A stretch of 64,000 nucleotides of DNA from Litoditis marina (GCA_964036275.1 OZ038438.1:14615720-14679719); one strand, 5' to 3'. Shown: positions 47,615 to 61,914, counted from the first letter of the stretch. The notes: generated by a model not told the origin, from the letters alone. Numbers and translations are program-made.

Positions 47615-50600
47615 GATATCAACCATCATTGTCTGAAATGCTGAATGAAACAGCATCCAACTCCAATTGGAACTCTCCATACGGTGTAGTTTTACAGGTA
47701 AGAATGAATATTGTGTGAGCTGTGAGCACAACTTCGGAAGTTAGTCCCACTTCGATCTCGTTATCTGAACCGGGGTATCCTGAGTGAAAATAGTGCACAT
47801 CGTTGTAGCAGACTTTCCGAGTTCGTGCAAATTGAAATAAGTAGCGTAACAAAGAACATATTATTTGTTGGTTTTTCACATTCAACGTGTCTATATGATT
47901 TACTGCGGAGATTCAATTTAATTTTTTCTCAAGAATGCGCGCATTCTGAGCAATGAATCTATGTAACACTATAAAAACATACCATAAAACATAACCATAA
48001 AAACCATAAAAACAAACTTCAAACAGATGTAAGGAAATCTATGAACAAATTTAAAAAAAATGTGAGTGATGTTACCGTTTTCAGAAGCCACTGATTTCAG
48101 GTTATCGTTTGGGTGATTGTTATAGGACTTAGTCTGGAGACTATTGTCGGAAACGCTATGGTTGTTATTGCCTATAAAATTGAACGTAATATAAGTAAAC
48201 AGGTAATATTATTTTATCTACTCGATTGGGACAACCTTGTATACAATTCAGTAAGAGTCATGTACATATTTGTTGTTTTGCAGGTTAGCAATCGTTATAT
48301 TGTATCACTTGCAATTTCGGATCTCATTATAGGAATTGAAGGGTTTCCGCTCTTCACTGTATATGTTCTTAATGGTGAGGTTTTCTCCATCCTTAAAAGA
48401 ATGATTGACGTGAAATCACCACCTCTTTTATATGAACAATGAGTTCACTCTTTATCGTGACAATTAGTGCTGTTAGGTAGTATTTATCGAAAGACAAGGC
48501 AAACAGTTGGCTTTTTGTTGATCCTATTGCTCTCTCTAAGAATATGAGTACGGTAGAGAAATGTCTGAGGTCTAAGCATTCCGTCTGAGCAGACGATAAT
48601 CCAGATTTTTCTGCAAAAACCTCAGATACGCACGATAGCCAAATGGAAAGAATGACGTTTCAAGTAGAAACAGGTTGAAACATTCAGGTGAGCGTTGGCC
48701 GCTGGGCTCGATAGCCTGCGAAACCTGGCTATTTCTCGACTACACCCTATGTCTAGTGTCAATTCTCACCGTTCTTCTCATCACGGCGGATCGGTACTTG
48801 TCAGGTAATATACCAATTAGTACCACTTTTAGAGAGATAATAAGCACCGAAAACATTATTATGGTGCTCGTGAAAGCAATGTTTTAAAAACAATACACAA
48901 TTCTACTATTACAGTGTGTCACACTGCCAAGTACCTGAAATGGCAGAACCCGACAAAAACACAAATGCTGATAGTATTCTCCTGGTTGATTCCGGCAGCT
49001 ATTTTCGGAATAATGATCTATGGCTGGAAAAGCATGTCTGGCTCATCGGAAAGGTGAGCGGTAATTCACCCAAGTACGTATGCTGGATTATCTCAGCTTC
49101 TGGATCCGATCCTGCCTCTCCCGCTTTGCTCTTTTGCAAGGTTTCCATGCCGGCGGGATACATAGGGAAGAGAAATAGCTCATGTTCGAAGATGCACAGC
49201 TTGCGTTCAGAAATTCGCTTGTTTCCTAAATACGGCTTCTAGTCGGTTCATTTCACTTCAGCACTAGCTGATAGTTCTGTTTTCTCAATTGATCGTGAAC
49301 AGTATTGAATATGCCACATTCACAGTTCTGTGCGACATGTAACAATTAAAATTGTATGCAGTTCTGTACCCTTAATACAACACGAAACACAGAAGTTTGT
49401 GGAAAAACCAATGTTATCCCGGAAATACATCCACAAGGAAGTTAATTTATGCACTGCAGAAAGCCACATGACAATAATGAGAAGTATATATTACTTCACA
49501 TATCATAAATGGCGAGATAGAAAATCATACATATTTTACTAACCACCGTTGTTGGATAACTAAATCTGAGATTGAATCCAAAAATAAAAGAAAAGTCGTC
49601 ATGAAATGGTGCAAATCAGAAAATATCAGTGGGCTACATCACTGAAACTGGGAAACGATTTCGGTGTTAGTATGTTTCATTTGGTTTCAAAATGTGCATA
49701 TTCTTTAACGAGCAAATTTATATTAGTGCTTTGTAAGTATTCGCCGTATTGATATTCCACTACTGCGATTTTCAGGTATAAACCGTCGAATATATACTTA
49801 GAACACGAATAAAACTTAAAAGTTGGAAAATTGAATAGTGTGTCCATATTCCAGTATGATTGGTGGAGAATGTTCTGCTCCGTTTCTCAGTAATCCTTAT
49901 GTGAATATGGGAATGTATGTAGTATATTATTGGACAACATTGGTGGCAATGCTCATTTTATACAAGGTGAGAGGTCTTTTCCAGAAGTCTCATAAAAGTT
50001 CAGCAGTTCCTTTTTCAACCACACGTAAAGTACACATAGTAATTTTCATTAGGCAACGAATTAGCACATACCGATGTAGTATGTGCGCGTAAACCACACG
50101 CAAACTACACATACCCCAGTTTTGAATGCAATGAGAGACATTCGTTTATGAAAGTTCGAAAAACTGAAATACTTACCAAACTGTGTTTTATGAATTGAGT
50201 TTTCGGTAAAAAAATGGTTTCTATCTGTCTGCAGGGAATTCATCAAGCGGCAAAGAACCTGGAGCAGAAAGCAAAAGCGAAAGAAAGACGACACATTGCT
50301 CTGATCCTCAGTCAGCGACTAGGAACCCAGGTTCGACTGATTTGATTTCCGAGTCGGGTTAATCATTATCACCGACCGAGGTAACGCATGGGATTGTAGC
50401 GGGAAAACGTAGCGGAATAGACCGAAATCATGTTCTAGGTCTACGTTTACACGTACCTACTGTAATCAGCCAACGAAAAAAATACGCATGCAATACAATA
50501 AAACACCTTCAAAGCCCGAGTCGAAAAAAGTAATAACTGATATCGGGTGTCCATTTGTAAGTTTGCGTAACATGAGAAATTTTCTAACTTTGAGATTGGT

Positions 50601-53600
50601 TATACCTTCGTGTCATCAGATGAAGCAATACTGCAAAGTCATGCCTTCTTCGGAGCACACGATAGTTTACTGTGAACGACTCGGTTGTTGTTCATTTATG
50701 AACGTAATTTTCAGGTATGATCAGACTCTACAAATGATAGATGGATGAAAACAGGTTATTGATCTCTCTCAGCTAATTGCTAATTCAAATTCAGGTTGGC
50801 GTCTCGTTGATGTTGCAGTCGCGTGCCGAACGAGAAAACGAGGAGCAGCGTTCTCAGCAGGGAAGTTCGGCCAAGGTTAGTGTGATCAACTTCTCGAGTA
50901 CGTATGCTAGAACATCTCGGCAATTTTAGGCGATCCCGCATCTATCGCTTTGCCTAACTATTTCGCGTAACATGTTTTTCGGCGATATGTTCAAGCAGAG
51001 AAAAAAAGTGCGTTTGAGGAGACGCAGGATGGTGTCAAGATGTTCTACCATACGTAATCCGAATGTGAGGAAAATGTTTTTAATGCTCATTGCCGATTTA
51101 GCTTCTGTTCTGTGACACGTAGCTATTTCGATAACAGTAGTGCCAGTCTAAAGTTACAGTTGTCCACAGAACGCCGAATGGGCTTCGCAGAGCCGGAAAA
51201 CTCTCTATTTCAAACCCGATTTAAGGTATGGTTGCAACCAGATCCGTATAACGTTGTTCATTGTTGTCATTCGTTGATAAATCAGCGACGGTTCCCAATT
51301 CACTAATACAGCAATCATTCTGTCTTCTGTATCTTCATCCAATACTTGCCGTTTTTGTTCAGCTCAAGTTGAAGGAGACTCAGCGGTCTAACTCTAACTT
51401 TCTAACTTTGAACTACCTTTGAACTTTGAACTCAAGTCTAACTTTGAACTACCCTGAAATTTGTTTGATTACTACTTTCCTAATCGTATTCCGTGAGAAA
51501 TAATGAGCATAAAGTCGTGCAGTAATGAGCAGCAAACATGTCTTCTGCAATGCTTAACGTGTTTCATAAACATTCCTCCGACCCTTTTTTGACTTTAGCA
51601 GATATCGAACCTCATTACGTATCATAAAATGTTGCACGTACAACTTCGTCGAGGATAGAACGTTTTTCATGCGAGATCCCACGTATCTCCCAGGAGATTT
51701 GAAATTTAGGTTTATGTACCGCACGAATGGTTGACCAGTTTTGTTGTGCTCGTGTGCCGGATTGTAAATTCCATATGTGGTATGTGCTTTACTAATTATT
51801 GGCATAAGTAATGGATCACATTTCGCAGTGTACAGCCAATCACAATCTTGCTTTTTTCCCTGTAGGGAAAAGCTGAAATTATATCCTAGTAAGTATTTTA
51901 GAATTTCATCCAGCACTGACTACTAGAACACAAGTTTGTCACTTTTTCATATTTAAGCCACTCACGAGCTTCTTGTGTTCTCCCATTCAAACTTGAGCAC
52001 TGATTAATCCCTATCGACTATACATAATCCAAAATGTTCTCTAGTGCTCAATAACGTCAGATGCACCCGTGTTGTTGCTGTACACTTGTGCTTTAACACA
52101 AACGTTAGTGATATGATATTCGATTACAATATTACGGTGTCCAATAGATACGTAAAATCCAAAAGTACTGCCCTTGGGTGCCAGCCTGCCAGCATGATGA
52201 AAAATCGAGGAGAGTTTGTAGCTCCCTAAAACAATTCGGAATTAGACTGGAAATCCCTGTCCGTGTTCCGAATGCCGTTGTTTGAGCCATCCTTGTGATA
52301 ACTCGATGCAAATCCGTTGTGCGTGCATGATTATTATATATGTTCGATTGCATTACTGTCTACTAACTAACTTGGAGTTGATTTGTGGTAACCATAGCAT
52401 ACTAAAACTGTGAAAAGAAGACTGAAAATATAAGTCAGTAGGTTTTTCTCAGCTACAGTAGTATTTTTGTCTGCGTAAATGTCTGACTGCGTTCTGCTAA
52501 GCGAACCTGAAAATGAACTCAATTCAGATGCAGGGTTTCATGCACATATTATTGCTCGTTCGCACTCTATTAGTTATTGTCGTAAAGGAGAGAAAAGCGT
52601 GGAAGATCTACAACACGTTCGAAGAAGCATAAACTACACTTCTCCTGATTATGTCACGGTTCCTGCTAAAATTTATCGAATGCGTTTGTGTTCGACGTAT
52701 CAGAATGATTGCAGAATATCGATGACGAAGCGGAACCAAATATGTCAATTATTGAAGAAGAAAGGAGTCAGCTAGAGAGTTTCTTCCGACGAGAAAGCAA
52801 CGAACTTCCTTTTCCCGCTCCCCATTCCTCCGCCGTCAACTCCAGAAGGCAAAGTGCAATGGAGAGAGACTCCCTTCTGGAGCAACCTTACGAGAATGAC
52901 GATGAACCCCTGAAACCGACCGTCCGCCTCTCACTCAGGTGATTTTATTTTCCCACGAATTGTTCTAAATTCCATAAGACAGATTAGTAGTACGACTGGA
53001 CTAAATATCCAGTCTCCAACAGTTTTGGAGAGTTTTTGAAAAGCCAGAAATGCATGACTGTGGTCATATACTAGTCATCGTACTTTGATGTCTTTTCTGT
53101 ATCGCTAAGAGGTAGTCATTGACAAATATGACACTTTTGTATGACATGTACGTTTCTGTCGATAAAACTGTGATTTTTGCTGAACACACTGCTATGTTCT
53201 TAATTACTCTTGTTTATTTAATTCTAAAGTGCTATAAACATTGTTGATAATGACTTCAATTTACTTTAGTTCCACGACGTCGCGATGTAGTGTTTCTGGG
53301 AGTTTACACCATAAAGAACCGGCTAGAAGGGTGAGTAACAATGAGAAACATTGCGTAGAAGATGACTAATGAAATGAAGGGCCGATTTGTAACGGTTGAA
53401 GTTTTTCGCTACAACTGAAGAAGAGAACAAACCGCAAACCACAGATTAAATAATATGATAATTGCTCACACGATTTGATCAAGCTCGCTTTGCGCGTTTT
53501 ACCACATTGATACCAATGTGAGCAGTTTCCTATGATTGAAAAACATGAAAAGTTCAAACCGATTCAAAGTTGACACATAAACAACAATACGTTGGGTGAA

Positions 53601-56600
53601 AAACGCAAGGAACTTTTCAATCACCCTCCTTCAACAAATGTTTCGCTCACACATCAGAACATGTGAAAGATTTATTTATTGGATGTGATTATGGGTATAC
53701 GACTCCCCGTTCATATTTCTAACGATGTTGTCGCATAGAGCCGGTTAACACATGTCGATGCTTGTTCATCGCAATTCCTAAGTAGCTGGAAGTATCTATA
53801 TAGCACACATTTATGTTTTACAGAGCACTCTTTCGAAAGATCACTGTGCTCCTGCACTTGGAACCCGTCACTGCGTCAAACATCCAAGGGTAATGCGGGT
53901 TCGAATCACCTTCAGACATATTTATGCAACATGTGTTCTCAATAACTGTTTATTCACATTTCTTTCTGGAATTTGAACAGTTGGAAGGAAAAGAAGTTCT
54001 GAGATTAGTCAAGAAAGTGATAATGATGACGAAGAAAGTTTTGGTTCTAGGAGATAGTCCAGGGCACTTTGATATGCTTGTAGTTTCATTCTGATGCACT
54101 TTACACGTTATCCAGAAGTTTTGCTGTGCTTTCTCTCTCCAACTACAAATCTTATGTGGTTATGTGGTCATCCCATTTACTTCTAGCACAGTAACAGAAG
54201 TCGCTCGAGTGCGCGGTCCACAGCATCGAGACGAAAAAGTAGCAACACAAGTGTGCGATCGCAGTTCATCAATCAGGTATAATCGGTTCAACATGCACGT
54301 ATTGGAGAGGTAGAAAATTTCTAGTATTTTGGAAGAAGTTTGAAGAGTTTGTGTTCGGAATGATTGAACAATAACTGTGAGGTGTACACTTTGGGAGTTC
54401 GGGCTGCATAAAGCGGTCATTTCTTATACACCCTGAACAGTATGTATTAGAGACTAGCAATTAGAAATTCATTTTTGGGGGAAAAAATTGCACACAACCA
54501 TTATATATCTTCAAGTCAGAAAACATGTGGAACTGTATACCTGAGGAGACACGTAGAATAGCTCCTTGAGAAGTATCAGAACGTTGTACTATATATTGGA
54601 AACGTCCGCATGGGAATGACAAAATATTGAACGGGCTGAAACTAAAATATTATCGATTCCAGAACGTTCCTGATCGTCCAGTCTTTGAAGAAGATCTGAA
54701 ACGACCTGATCGTTGGGTGTTCTCCATGAAAAAGCGAATAGTGAGAGCGTTGGAACGACGGAGTAAACGAACATCTGTGGCAGCTCCAAGACCAAGCTAC
54801 AGCAGCGACTCGTTAGTACTATTGGACACGTTTTTGTGCCCAGATTTCATATTAGTTATTCTCATTTATCATTGAAAAAAGTAACCTATTAGTACGTACT
54901 CATCTAGAACTGTATGTGTATGGTTAATTCAACACGATAGTGTTAAAGTGACGTAGTTGCTGGGCTTTTTCAGTGAAAAACGATCATTCTGCTGGATGCG
55001 TTTGAAGAGCAGACTATAACTTGGATTGTCCCACACCTAACATTTCATGAACAAATGCATATTCTGTATATTTCAGACAAATATGTAAAACACTTGATCA
55101 ACCCAAGAAACGAGGAATAACTGGTTCGTTTTCAGCAGCTCATCTTCCGATGAAACCGACTACGCATCTCAGCCGGTTACCAGTTGCTCGATGGCTGTTC
55201 CTGAGTTGAAAGTGAACGATGAAGATGATGAGGCGCCGAGTCGGTTGTCACCCGCACAACCGAAAAACGAAACATTCCTCAGTGCCTCCGGGTGGGTTTT
55301 CATGGTGGTTTTTTTAAATAAGAATGTTTTATACGAACGTAGCTATCTTGGAGTACAACTACTCGTGTACCACTCGAATTCGAGCAGGTCTCGCTAACGT
55401 ACAAACTCGTAAACTAAGCTGTACATCGTAGTAAACGTAACCTGCATCTTGAGGTGTAGCTCAATTGAGGAAGTGTTCCCCGTCTTGCAATCATTCCCTC
55501 TAATTTCAGGTTGAAAATATTCAGTAAATCCTTTCCCCTTAATTTGAGGTTCAAACTATTCAATACATTTTTGTACAAAACGCGGTTTCTTCGTGTCAAC
55601 AATGAATATCTGCTGAAAAAGTTGCAAAATCACCATAATACAGGCAGAAAATAGGAAAACAAAACTGATTGCGTTACAGTGATCCACCAAGTACTGTATA
55701 GTACCATATTTCAGTGTCTCGCGAAAAATCTCCTCCATTTCGACTGCACTCAGCAAAGAGAAAATAATATCATCAATATTTTCCCCTATATCAGCCTTCA
55801 ATCGAAGAAGAAAACGGACCAAAGCTGAAAAAAGGGCTCATAAAGCGTTCCGGTAAACTATTATTTATCTTATTTCTGGGTGTGCGAACCATACAAATAG
55901 TTGTGTACAGTTGTATTTGTTCTACGTTCACACGTGTACAAGTTAAAGAAGGACGAGTATGTGGTCCAATCCCAACGCTTCAGTCCTTTAAACTGCAATA
56001 CATTGTTCAATTGCAGTTTAAAGGACCGTTGACACGGGATTGGTCAACATAATCGTCCTGCTTTAAGTACAGTTCATCATCTGAACACGTTCATAGCTCA
56101 CAAAATCTAGACAGGTGTGATGGAAAGTATAAACGGAAAGCAAACTTTTCTCTGCTTCTCTGCTTTCCCGATCGATGTAGCACGTCCAACTGTAGATCGT
56201 TGAAAAAGGCAAGGTTTCGTTATTTCTTCGACTATTTTTACCATCTGACAACATCTCTCTTATGCAATATTTTCAGAACTATCACTTTCATCGTTGGATG
56301 TTTTGCAGTGTTGTGGAGTCCGTATTACATAATGGTGAGGAAAGTGTTGTGGTGTAACCCAACTCATTTCTATTTCAATAGAAAGAAGCACGTGTTTGAT
56401 GCAAAACATCACAGTCGCCGCGCTATCTTTTGATGATTTTGAATTCAATGGAGCTACTTTTGAGAAAAGCAGATGGGCAGAACTAACGGCAGACAGTCTT
56501 TCATTTTATCTTGCCGATCAGAATTCAAAAAAGCGGTTGGATGAAAGCGTTTCGAAAAAACTCGCTGGTTGATTCTTAGCCTTTGCGAAGAACATTTTGA

Positions 56601-57452
56601 TGAAGGCATATAACGTGCCAAAATTCACGACAGATTCGGTTAAACTATCGTAAGCTAAGAGAATGAGTTCTGGTTTGTCATGGAAAAGACGTTTAGTGAT
56701 AACAGCGAAATATTGAACGAGATTCGGGTCCAGAAAGCCGGATAATGGATGTAAACTCTCTATAACTGATACCGATATTTTCCCATGAATTCCGAGAATA
56801 CTATTGTCAAATGATCTGAATAATCATTACGACTTATACAATTTGTTATATCATCGCTGCTCAACCATGCGTTTCTTGAATATCATATTAGTCACAATAT
56901 CGTAGGCATCTCTTTGATATGTCGAATATGTCTGTAGAGTAGAAAAGTCGCAACAATGAAAAAAATTTCAAATTCCAACGATGATTCAATAGGAAATGAA
57001 GTAAGGAACACACCTATATTTGTTTCCTGCCAGGATATTCAATGTCGGATAAACAGTTACGTGTTTTCGACCTTTTAGCAATACACGCTCGAAGAAGTTC
57101 GAATTGACATGATAAGTCTCACGCGCCATAAAAATTTAGAGATAACCATATTCGCGAGGTTCAATGAATATATTTAAATGCCGCTATTTAGAGAAGAACA
57201 CTAAAGCCTTCCACAGTTTTATTGCATCCAATTGTGAAACTTATAGCAAGAAATAATATCTAATTTTTCATTCAGGCAACTGTCTATGGATTCTGCAAAG
57301 GAGAATGTATACCATCATTGCTATATACGTTATCATATTATATGTGTTACTTGAACAGTTCTGGAAATCCTTTCGCATATGCTCTTGCCAATCGTCAATT
57401 TCGAACAGCCTTTCTTCGTATGTTGAGAGGAAATTTCAACAAAATATCGTAA
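47615..57452 (+). CDS. gar-2: Muscarinic-type acetylcholine receptor, GAR-2-like, 17 exons
   Basis: G-protein-coupled receptor for acetylcholine. Exons: 47615-47697 (ATG 47638), 48101-48202, 48284-48374, 48688-48804, 48915-49053, 49855-49966, 50235-50330, 50795-50875, 51160-51225, 52715-52938, 53270-53330, 54187-54276, 54663-54811, 55136-55291, 55715-55852, 56277-56334, 57276-57452. All phases fit, giving about 638 aa. TM1 has GNAMVV; TM2 [11 protein letters not shown]3 has the amine-binding Asp (LDYT, D102) and DRYLS; TM5 [12 protein letters not shown]6 [11 protein letters not shown]7 [16 protein letters not shown]. The third intracellular loop is very long (about 345 aa), Ser/Arg-rich, and spread over ten exons (50235-55852), as in nematode GAR-2, which is known for loop splice variants. 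The loop motifs GVSRKIS and [12 protein letters not shown] match GAR-2 as I remember it. Upstream coding exons cannot be excluded, since exon 1 is open 5' of the ATG. GAR-1 is the main alternative. Confidence 0.9.
53851..53920 (+). repeat. Weak tRNA-like remnant in a receptor intron
   Basis: A B-box-like GGGTTCGAATCACC (53897-53910) lies downstream of GC-richer sequence, in the intron between receptor exons 11 and 12. No cloverleaf could be folded by eye, so it may be a relic of the same SINE-like family or chance. Confidence 0.25.
55951..56058. mobile_element. Foldback element in a gar-2 intron
   Basis: The two arms (about 55951-56001 and 56009-56058) are inverted copies: GGACGAGTATGTGGTCCAAT against ATTGGTCAACATAATCGTCC. 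The inner part is a perfect inverted repeat (GTCCTTTAAACTGCAAT and its complement) around a loop of about 10 bases. It is a short non-coding MITE or hairpin element between exons 15 and 16. Confidence 0.75.
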
Positions 57453-57479
57453 ATAAATGTGTCAAAAACGATGAATAAA
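57452..57479 (+). promoter_or_regulatory. Candidate poly(A) signals of gar-2
   Basis: AATAAA occurs at 57452-57457, overlapping the stop codon, and again at 57474-57479. The second is the better placed, giving a very short 3' UTR. Confidence 0.5.
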
Positions 57480-60400
57480 TACGTCAACATGATATATGTC
57501 GTTCTTATTCAACTAATGTTGTAATATTTGGAGAGATCACAGCACATTGTCATATTCTTAGTAAAGATATTAAAACCGACACCAACGATTTATTGTACTA
57601 CTCAAAAATCCATTATTCAATTGTGCTCCAATCACATTATGTGTTAGATTCGCAGCAGAACTACGGTATATTTGCATTTGAAATTTTCAGTTGCTCTCAT
57701 TTGCGTGAGTACCTCCGGTCTGATAATTTATGTGTTTTAATTAATTTTTGTATTATCACTTTTTTATCGACTTTATTTCACTTTTATGATCCATATTTCA
57801 GTTTTCGCTGGGTGTTTGACACACAGCCCGCTGTATCAGTGTGCGGGGCGGTGCGTAGCGGCTGCTCTATTAGTCTCACCACGAATGGATCGTAGGCGGC
57901 GTCTATTCACGTGACGCGGCGATCAATGGAGGCGGGCTCATTTCCCGGCTGCGTTCCCCGTGGACGGCTGACCAACTATCGCGCTGACCACTCTTCTGCT
58001 GACCCGCCCTGAACCGGTTAAGTCCGCTACTTGTATTTTTCGCTGTTCAACTTCCCCACTTAGAATCATCGACTCTGATTATGAGATTTCTGGTGCATTG
58101 CAGCTTGTACCCGTAATCTTCATAGTCCGAGTTTGTGGTACGCATGATTTACACCATTTTTTAGTGGACTCTGACTCTGCGGAGGCTGTGCGGTTATGTG
58201 TGCTGATCATACCCGTATGTGTTTCCGCTGAGTTCGGCTTCGCAAATTGAACATGTATAGCTACATTTCTCTGATTGATATTACCGAACGGAGTCACCGT
58301 TCTCGGTGGAGGAATTGCGTGTGCGTGTCCGTTCCGTACCCGTAATGCTTCCACTGAGTGCTGTTTTCCAAACATATCGGTTGGTTGCCAAGAAATATGA
58401 ACAGTAATCGATTGATCAGATATTTTTGTTGTTGTACGCGTCAGTTGAAGAGCGATTTGTGTAGGATCGGTCGAAAACAAGGTTGGTGAGGTTGTTTACT
58501 AGGGTTAAGCAAATACAAGATTGACTTGAGCACGATAAACGCACTAAATCTAACTATTTTGATCTATTTGAATAATGCTCCAAAATGTTCATCCTTGTCC
58601 TAATAAGGCATTTCTTCTTGTTTGATTGGTGGCAAAGTTTGTTGAGTAATATAATAACACTATCAGGATGATACGTTCACTATTCATCTGTAGTTACAGT
58701 GAAAAGCAGAGCTCTATAGTATCTTGTGTAAAGTGCAAATTCGTGTAGACATAGTTGTCGGGGTAGTCTGGCGGGCCAGACACATTCTTCCGTTGTTTGA
58801 ACGCAATGTGTAATCGACGATGTTCGTATATGTCGCTCCGCGATGGGAATTTCGCTGACTCAGCGGTCTTGTGAAACTAGCCAATGGGCTTTACTGCATT
58901 AAGTAACTACGAAACGCTGGTTACACATACTATACTTTAAACGCTCGTTACACCGTACACTTACATAAATGTTCTCAAAATCGAGCAAGCGGTCAAATAG
59001 TTACAAATAATTTACTACTCTATGGCAGTTTCCCAATCCATACCAGCGGGCCATTTAACCAGCTGTTATGTCTGCGTATCACCGTCTAGCGTGGTCTCTC
59101 GTATTAAGAGCATCTGCTGGGTCTCTGAACAAATGACCTTGCCTTCCCTTGAATGCCTTATTCCTCTTCAATGCCTTATTTCCCTGGATCTTCTCTTCCT
59201 TGTTGGAAATAGTTGGCATTTTTGGCGGTGACCTTGATTCCGCGAGCTGCTTAGCACGCGAACTATTCCAGGGGCCCCACCGAACGTACTAGCCGGCTAC
59301 TCGTCATTAGTGTAATATAACAGGACGCCATCGATCGATAATGCGTTCGCTCGCCCTTTGTGTTGTGTGACCATAGTGCATTTGGCTGATAGGCACATTG
59401 CAGCCCCCGACCCCCTCGCCCTTAGAGCCTTCCACTATCTCAGGGGATGTCCAACTGAGCGGGATTCCTATCCCCTCAAGATTATTTTCGTAGCAATATG
59501 TAACTCTCACGTAAACTGTCGAATTTCTCTACACAATGTCTTGCAAAGTTTGCCCTGTATCCGGTTCCTTTTGAAAACTCTTTAGGATACAACCACCAAC
59601 CGCTTCCCATTTCTTATTCAAGTGTATTATTACAGGGAGAACCATACCTATAGATTGAACCTGTCAGGAAGTTATTTTTTTCAACCATCTCACTTTACCA
59701 TCACCACTACTACACGTTCTTGTTATCACGGCGCCATTGAGATGGTACACACAGATAAACTGTCCTTTGGTTGTGCAATGGCGCCACTTGCAATTCAAAT
59801 TTGTGCCGACTGCGATTAGAGTCCGATACTAGACTGTTTTGATTATTGGCAGGGGGCACGGCCTCTGATAGTACTGTGAACCACTGTCCCAGTCTGCAAC
59901 TTCTCTGTTGATGGAGTTCAACATTTTCCCGTTATCTGAAGTAACAACTTTAGATAATAGTAATGGCAAGTAGTAGTAGTATAAGAATAACTGTTAATGG
60001 CCGGTACTATTCGTGGATTCTAGGAGCAACCCAACCTCCAAGAAATCTTCCAACTCGGTGGTATGCTATGTGTATGTTGATGTGCTCATACCCGTAGCCA
60101 TTCCATTGAGTCTGATTATTTCCCACTTTTTATGTCGGAATATTAATTCACTATAACTTTATGTGCAAGTTTATTGGTGTTTGTTCAATGTACGATCAGT
60201 ATGTGTACGCTCGTTCGTTGTACTTCAGGAGTCATTCGAGCTCAAAATAAATTGTAAAGCTGTATAAAAATGATAGTTACCAGACCTATATAAAATGCGG
60301 ACAGTTCGAAATATGTGGTTCGGCAATATGATACAGTTTTTAGGCTGTTCGGCGGACGTTTCACAAGCTCACGCGAGTTACCGTAAAGTTTATTCGTATA

Positions 60401-60601
60401 GGTTTTCCTGTTTTCAAGTAACCATTCTACGTTATCCACATCACAGTAAGTGACAAGTCACAAGTGTATGGTTTTTCATCCACGAGTGGACCAAATGTTG
60501 CTGGATTACGTTTGAATTACGGTTTCCGTAACAAATTTCACGAAATAACCTACAACAAGAAGTGAGAGTTACAGTAAGCTCCAACAATAACTTTATTCAG
60601 G

Positions 60602-60605
<4 letters not shown>

Positions 60606-60669
<64 letters not shown>
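60606..60669. repeat. (TA)n microsatellite
   Basis: An uninterrupted TA run of about 30 units in intergenic DNA, similar in length to that at 19854-19914. Confidence 0.95.
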
Positions 60670-60672
<3 letters not shown>

Positions 60673-61914
60673 TCTACCTTTCCCATGAGGAGGGTGTGTC
60701 ACAAGCTATGAGCATCATGTTCGGAAAATGCAATACTAGAAGTGATAATTAATTTCAATTAGTTTAATTACGTGAATTTTCACGAGAAGCAAAGAGCGGT
60801 TGCCTCATTCGTGAGATATGTGTAGCATCACGTGTGACCCGAATAAACTACGAAACGTCGGCTGGCACCTACGCTAGCTACCAGTGACTAATTACGTTTT
60901 AGTTCAACGAACGAAACGATTCAGACTGAATGCGTGAATATTTTAAAACACTACCAATTTACTTAGAAAAGCAAAAGTGAGAAATAAACATGGAAGTTAT
61001 ACATCAAGTTAATTGATTGGCCGGTTTTGTCGGCAGTGGTAAACTTGTACACAACTCTTAATAAACATGGATAAATAATATCATACCGTTTTCGTTTGGA
61101 AATGACTTCTCGTAAATGTGCCTAAAGTTTCGAAAAAATCTTTGTTTTCGAAAAAAAAAATGGTGTACTGTAAGGTTGCTGTTCGACTGTGTGGGATTCC
61201 TCGAAACCAGTCGGTGTTATTGCGTACATGTTGAGCTACGTACATGTTTGTGTGAATTTTTCTTCCTCCATTTCGGTTGCATTCCGTTTGTTCTCCACAG
61301 TTCCGTAGCTGAAATTCAGACTACAGATTAATGGTGCTGGCTCCAGAGTTGATGAGTGTGAGGTCCACTCGAAAAATAAGCTTAAAGCTTTTATTCAATG
61401 TTCACCCTCACCCAAAAACCTGTGTTTTTGAGTTTCGAAATATTATGCTTAGTGAGAGAGCAGAGTAATTGAATATAACTTTTCAGTTCGTTGAAACTGT
61501 TCTGGCATGTCTACTACACGTTTCTTTGATGAACTAAGATGATTAACAGGATTTTTGGTTGATAGTTCGGTAACATGGTTTTTGCACTGTTTTACTTTTG
61601 TCTTGCTTTGTTCTGCGATTGATAGAAGAAGGCAGGGTTCATGAATGCATACCAACAAACCGTATAAAAGCAACATCTGTATGGTTGGAGAAAAACCGTC
61701 TTGGATTCGAGTCAGAGACTAACATAGGAAACTGATAAATCATCAAAATGTTGTCTCAGTATTCCGACAAAGGGTTGCATAAAAGAGCAAGCCCTTCATG
61801 TATGGTTACTGAACAATTACTGAATTTGATGATACATTTTTTGTGAACCTTCATTCTTTATCTGACCAATTGTTTTGGTCACCTAATTATTTTGGTACTC
61901 CTATTTTCTATGTT

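Noticed and set aside
55535..55714. Receptor exon starting at the upstream TTTCAG near 55509
   Set aside because: Only the acceptor at 55714 gives the phase-2 junction and the conserved GVSRKIS motif; the upstream one leads to stops.
58079..58480. 133-codon minus-strand open frame
   Set aside because: Low-complexity Thr/Ser/His-rich translation with no recognisable family, in a GC-richer stretch where stops are rarer.
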